Positions 60,858-64,000 of a stretch of DNA of 64,000 nucleotides are shown here, piece by piece. The stretch is from assembly GCA_019925095.2 (NCBI GenBank), contig CM034414.1, positions 3,636,001 through 3,700,000 of the forward strand, given 5' to 3'. How positions within the stretch are numbered: position 1 is the first letter of the stretch; every line of letters starts with the position of its first letter. The notes under the pieces are model-generated. The model saw only the letters and a list, made by a program, of their open reading frames with translations. It made no database searches and had not been told where the DNA came from. The DNA comes from Dendrolimus kikuchii (taxonomy: Eukaryota > Arthropoda > Insecta > Lepidoptera > Lasiocampidae). The position numbers were made by a program, and so were the translations under genes.

Positions 60858-61558
60858 ACATACATACATACATACATAACTTCACGCCAGTTCCCTTGCG
60901 GGGTAGGCACGAACAACAGAGTGCCATTTAGGCTTATTCTTACACACCTCACTTGCCTCTTTGACATTCATAACTCTTGTCATGCAAGCTCGTCTGTTCT
61001 TAAGGCTCCTGACATCACCTTCTGCTAGTACACGATCAATTTGATCATGGAAGGTGTGTCGTGGCCTTCCACGACTTCTGCATCCATCCACTTTTGCATT
61101 GTATATCTGTTTAGTCATTCTTTCATCATGCATTCTTTCCACATGCCCGAACCACCGGAGCATTCCTTTCCTTACCTTCACCCCGACACTCTCTTTCAGA
61201 CCAACTCTCTTTCTTACTTCGGTATTACGAACGCGGTCCGCGAGCGTCACTCCGCAGATTTTGCGCAGTGCTCGCATCTCGACCGCGTTTACTCTACTTT
61301 CATGCTCTTTCTTCCATACCCAACTCTCGCTTCCATACGCGAGCGTAGGTACCAGCACCGCGTTGTGTACGGCGAGCTGGGCCTTCTGGCTGAGGTTCTT
61401 AGCGCCTAGAAGTTTACCTAACGCTCCATTCACACTATTCCCCAAATTCACTCTTCTTTCTATATCAGCGGTGTACCTTCCATCCCTGCTAAAAGCACAT
61501 CCAAGATATACAAACTCATTCACTTGCTCCAGCATAACATCATCGACCATTATAAAGT
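60858..61558 (-). mobile_element. Family B RTE LINE 3' end, 11-bp target-site duplication
   Basis: The ACATACATACATACATACAT tail is at the left. TTTAATAAACT is duplicated at 60847-60857 and 61559-61569. It is 5'-truncated just before the MVDDVMLEQ codons. Its right end falls inside a perfect 29-bp palindrome. Confidence 0.9.
60882..61550 (-). CDS. RTE LINE ORF C-terminus (222 codons, no stops)
   Basis: The frame reads MVDDVMLEQVNEFVYLGCAF, IERRVNLGNSVNGALGKLLG, VLVPTLAYGSESWVWKKEHE, RALRKICGVTLADRVRN, MLRWFGHVERMHDERMTKQI, GCRSRGRPRHTFHDQIDRVL and the YPARELA end. FVYLG (thumb), YGSE.W and RWFGHV.R are the post-polymerase motifs of RTE-clade LINEs. The catalytic core is missing, so the product would be inactive. 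It is about 95% identical by eye to the + strand copy at 62989-63657. Confidence 0.82.
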   Translation of the reverse strand: MVDDVMLEQVNEFVYLGCAFSRDGRYTADIERRVNLGNSVNGALGKLLGAKNLSQKAQLAVHNAVLVPTLAYGSESWVWKKEHESRVNAVEMRALRKICGVTLADRVRNTEVRKRVGLKESVGVKVRKGMLRWFGHVERMHDERMTKQIYNAKVDGCRSRGRPRHTFHDQIDRVLAEGDVRSLKNRRACMTRVMNVKEASEVCKNKPKWHSVVRAYPARELA

Positions 61559-61613
61559 TTTAATAAACTGTCTACAAAAAATTATTTTTGTAGACAGTTT
61601 ATTAAAACTTTAT
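61552..61613. repeat. Perfect 29-bp inverted repeat with 4-nt loop
   Basis: 61552-61580 is exactly complementary to 61585-61613 (core GTTTTAATAAACTGTCTAC). It spans the 5' junction of the RTE insertion and its target-site duplication. Confidence 0.92.
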
Positions 61614-61801
61614 TACCATACATTAATTTTTAAATTATAGCGAAGTAACTTATACTCGTATTACTAATATTAATTAAATTACTAAGCAGTAAATACTTGT
61701 TAACATACTATTTACGAGTGCAATTCTTTTATATATCAAACATATATGTAAGCGTATAAGCGTTATGTAGCAAATTATTTTTAAGACATTGGAAGGGAGG
61801 A

Positions 61802-62107
61802 ATCCGTGCAGGAACGGAGAAAGAATGCAATTTCCTGCGGCCGGGCGGCCTGTCGTAAGAGGCGACTAAACAACCCACAGCCAGGTGGTAGGGCATTTGC
61901 CCGACTGGATGGCTACCACCCCTGGTCTAGAGTATGCCGCCATAACAACCTTGATTTGTGTTCCGGCATTAGTGACCAGGTTCCAGTTTCCCTTAAGAGA
62001 GCAGCAACGCGTTTGTAGCACCTTTGATGTTGCAAATGTCCATAGGCGATGGTACCCGCTTTCCATGAAGTGGGCTGTCTGCCTGTCTGCTGAACTCCTG
62101 CAATAAA
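61802..62107 (+). repeat. Family A repeat, near full length
   Basis: ATCCGTGCAGGAACGGAGAA to CTCCTGCAATAAATAAAAAT. Confidence 0.88.
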
Positions 62108-62389
62108 TAAAAATATATCATTAAAGACACTGTTTGAACATATTTTCCGTTAACATATCTTTGGGCATCGCATTATATATCTTAGGACATACCCATCTCC
62201 TGGTCTGTAGCTCGTAATAATTATTTACATTAGGTAGTTCATATTTAAGTTTATTAGACACTTGTCGGGTTGGATATTTCCGCGATATTAATTTCTTGAA
62301 TTGAGTGTTCTCGTGTTGTTCTAAAATGAACTTAACGCTGAAAATTGTCATTTCCAATATCTATGTATTCATCTTCTTTGTTAATACAG

Positions 62390-62714
62390 AGCTCTTTCCA
62401 ACAGGAATAATCAACTATAATGACCATCTAAACTTGTGCCATTTTACTGATAGAAAGTTCATTTGCCTGTACTGCCACGAAGGGTTTGACAACGAATATA
62501 ACAAGTTAAGCCACGAGTACGAACACATTGGCATTAGTAAACTAAATGCAAACATATCATCAGCTAAATGTTCGACTAAAAAGGTCGTGGTCACTCAGAC
62601 TGATCCTGATATGGTCAAATGTGATATTCCCGAAGAGAAGTTAAAGAAGATCGTGTCATTCTTTGATAAGATATCGGATCCGGAGCAGATTTTTACGGAG
62701 ATTAAGAAGAAGCG
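62390..62714 (+). CDS. Gene 2 (zinc-finger protein), last visible exon
   Basis: Acceptor TTCTTTGTTAATACAG; it joins the previous exon in phase (G|AG). It encodes ELFPTGIINYNDHLNLCH, completing the split finger with HLNLCH, then a second C2H2 finger in FICLYCHEGFDNEYNKLSHE and YEHI (Cys-x2-Cys ... His-x3-His). A Ser/Lys/Thr-rich linker follows, then DIPEEKLKKIVSFFDKISDP and EQIFTEIKKK. A GTTAGT donor follows at 62715 (phase 2). If unspliced, the frame runs 19 codons into a LINE tail and stops at 62776. DNA or RNA binding is inferred from the fingers only. Confidence 0.68.
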
Positions 62715-62730
62715 GTTAGTGCGCTTTTTT

Positions 62731-62856
62731 ACAACAACAACATCAACAACAACTACTCTTTATTGTACACCAAGATAAAACAGTAACACATTTACATATC
62801 TTAATATTAGGTAGTAGTACAATGGGCGGCCTTATTGCTTAAAGGAATCTGTTCCA

Positions 62857-62862
<6 letters not shown>
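62731..62862 (-). mobile_element. CR1/Jockey-type LINE 3' end with (ACA)n tail
   Basis: (ACA)n, then CTCTTTATTGTACACCAAG, GGTAGTAGTACAATGGGCGG and CTTATTGCTTAAAGGAATC match the LINE tail at 20935-21045. It starts 16 bp after the gene 2 donor site. Confidence 0.8.

Positions 62863-62932
<70 letters not shown>
62862..62932. repeat. (TA)n microsatellite, about 35 repeats
   Basis: Uninterrupted TA dinucleotides between two LINE fragments. Confidence 0.97.
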
Positions 62933-62934
<2 letters not shown>

Positions 62935-62944
62935 AGAAAAAAAC

Positions 62945-63715
62945 AAAGGTTATGGTGTAGAGAAGAAACCAGAACGCATGCAAGGATAATGGTCAATGAT
63001 GTTATGCTGGAGCAAGTGAATGAGTTTGTATATCTTGGATGTGCTTTTAGCAGGAATGGAAGGTACACCGCTGATATAGAAAGAAGAGTGAATTTGGGGA
63101 ATAGTTTGAATGGAGCGTTAGGTAAACTTCTAGGCGCTAAGAACCTCAGCCAGAAGGCCCAGCTGGCCGTACACAACGCGGTGCTGGTACCTACGCTCAC
63201 GTATGGAAGCGAGAGTTGGGTATGGAAGAGAGAGCATGAAAGTAGAGTAAACGCGGTCGAGATGCGAGCACTGCGCAAAATCTGCGGAGTGACGCTCGCG
63301 GACCGCGTTCGTAATACCGAAGTAAGAAAGAGAGTTGCTCTGAAAGAGAGTGTCGGGGTGAAGGTAAGGAAAGGAATGCTCCGGTGGTTCGGGCATATGG
63401 AAAGAATGCATGATGAAAGAATGAATAAACAGATATACAATGCAAAAGTGGATGGATGCAGAAGTCGTGGAAGGCCACGACACACCTTCCATGATCAAAT
63501 TGATCGTGTACTAGCAGAAGGTGATGTCAGGAGCCTTAAGAACAGACGAGCGTGCATGACAAGAGTTATGAATGTCAAAGAAGCAAGTGAGGTGTGTAAG
63601 AATAAGCCCAAATGGCACTCTGTTGTTCGTGCCTACCCCGCAAGGGAACTGGCGTGAAGTTATGTATGTATGTACATACATATGTATGTATGTATGTATG
63701 TATGTATATATATAT
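62945..63715 (+). mobile_element. Family B RTE LINE 3' end, ~750 bp
   Basis: Starts near AAAGGTTATGGTGTAGAG, contains the 222-codon frame and ends with GAAGTTATGTATGTATG, an extended TATG/CATA run and TATATA. The longest family B copy in the window. Confidence 0.85.
62989..63657 (+). CDS. RTE LINE ORF C-terminus (222 codons, no stops)
   Basis: The same frame as 60882-61550, starting MVNDVMLEQVNEFVYLG and ending YPARELA. It carries VLVPTLTYGSESWVWKREHE, MLRWFGHMERMHDERMNKQI and GCRSRGRPRHTFHDQ. The sequence upstream of the ATG (GGTGTAGAGAAGAAACCAGA) is the continuation of the LINE, truncated near 62945 by the (TA)n tract. No polymerase core, so inactive. Confidence 0.82.
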   Translation: MVNDVMLEQVNEFVYLGCAFSRNGRYTADIERRVNLGNSLNGALGKLLGAKNLSQKAQLAVHNAVLVPTLTYGSESWVWKREHESRVNAVEMRALRKICGVTLADRVRNTEVRKRVALKESVGVKVRKGMLRWFGHMERMHDERMNKQIYNAKVDGCRSRGRPRHTFHDQIDRVLAEGDVRSLKNRRACMTRVMNVKEASEVCKNKPKWHSVVRAYPARELA

Positions 63716-63829
63716 ATATAATATTTGTTGGTACTGTGAGTTTCAACTAAGTCAAATCTCACTCAAGTGATTACTCACTCCACTTACGGATTTATATAGT
63801 GAGTAAGTCATGAGGTTTTCTCCACCGTT

Positions 63830-63935
63830 GTTAGCACATGGTAATTGTAAAAATATGCACCTTAAGTCAGAAGACTGCCCAAGTGGTGCATGCGTTTCGG
63901 GCAGGATTCGAAGCCGCGCCTTTACAGTTGTGACG
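63830..63935 (-). mobile_element. Family H SINE fragment
   Basis: The minus strand reads GGCTTCGAATCCTGCCCG (B-box region), AACGCATGCACCACTTGGGC and TTACAATTACCATGTGCTAA, in the order of 52440-52530. Head and tail are missing. Confidence 0.72.
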
Positions 63936-64000
63936 TCTAAGTTAAGATAAAGATCTGTGCTGACCCAGGATATAAGTTTGCGGTGAGTCGAGTTTCATTT

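Noticed and set aside
61054..61563. 169-codon + strand frame over the RTE copy
   Set aside because: It is the antisense shadow of the RTE ORF; the same frame appears on the opposite strand of the 63-kb copy.
1..64000. CRISPR array, bacterial operons or phage genes
   Set aside because: Introns, LINEs, SINEs and poly(A) retroposons show a eukaryotic genome; tandem arrays here lack spacer structure.

Overview
The window looks like a nuclear contig from an insect, most probably a moth or butterfly (Lepidoptera). It is AT-rich, its genes are split by GT..AG introns, and most of the DNA is interspersed repeats: RTE-type LINE tails, tRNA-derived SINEs, short TIR elements, solo LTRs and a ~300-bp A-tailed repeat present about 25 times. 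The repeat families were recognised by comparing copies within the window. The taxonomic call is an inference; no database was searched.

Two host genes can be assembled, both on the + strand. Gene 1 runs from an ATG at 17391 to a stop at 53285. It has 13 recognisable exons and encodes a concentrative nucleoside transporter (CNT, SLC28 family). Reading phases agree at every junction except the last. Two segments conserved in the family were not found: one between the exons ending 32931 and starting 36812, and one between the exons ending 48143 and starting 53254. About 1.6 kb of coding sequence is spread over 36 kb because the introns are full of transposons. Gene 2 (55578 to at least 62714) encodes an unrecognised protein with two C2H2-like zinc fingers, the first split by an intron. 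A LINE tail lies 16 bp after its last visible donor site.

Layout. 1-17.3 kb: no host gene recognised; ~300-bp repeats, three LTR-family copies (two solo LTRs with target-site duplications plus a divergent start), GC-rich unassigned blocks and a direct repeat at 4 kb. 17.4-53.3 kb: gene 1 with nested transposons, a 15-bp-based minisatellite (23.7-24.3 kb), a 94-bp satellite (28.7-29.4 kb), a third solo LTR (33.0 kb) and a LINE-in-LINE nest (37.1-40.7 kb). 53.3-64 kb: gene 2, a 1.7-kb TIR transposon with a decayed protein (59.1-60.8 kb), and two long RTE LINE 3' ends.

Many insertions are resolved to the base by target-site duplications, so the order of events can be read in several places. Family labels used below: A = ~300-bp A-tailed repeat; B = RTE LINE with a TATG-type tail; C = retroelement ORF C-terminus ending in a hairpin; D and E = short poly(A) retroposons; F = TIR element with a TGACGTCA core; G = LTR; H = tRNA-derived SINE. 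In family A, strand + means the A-rich end is at the right.
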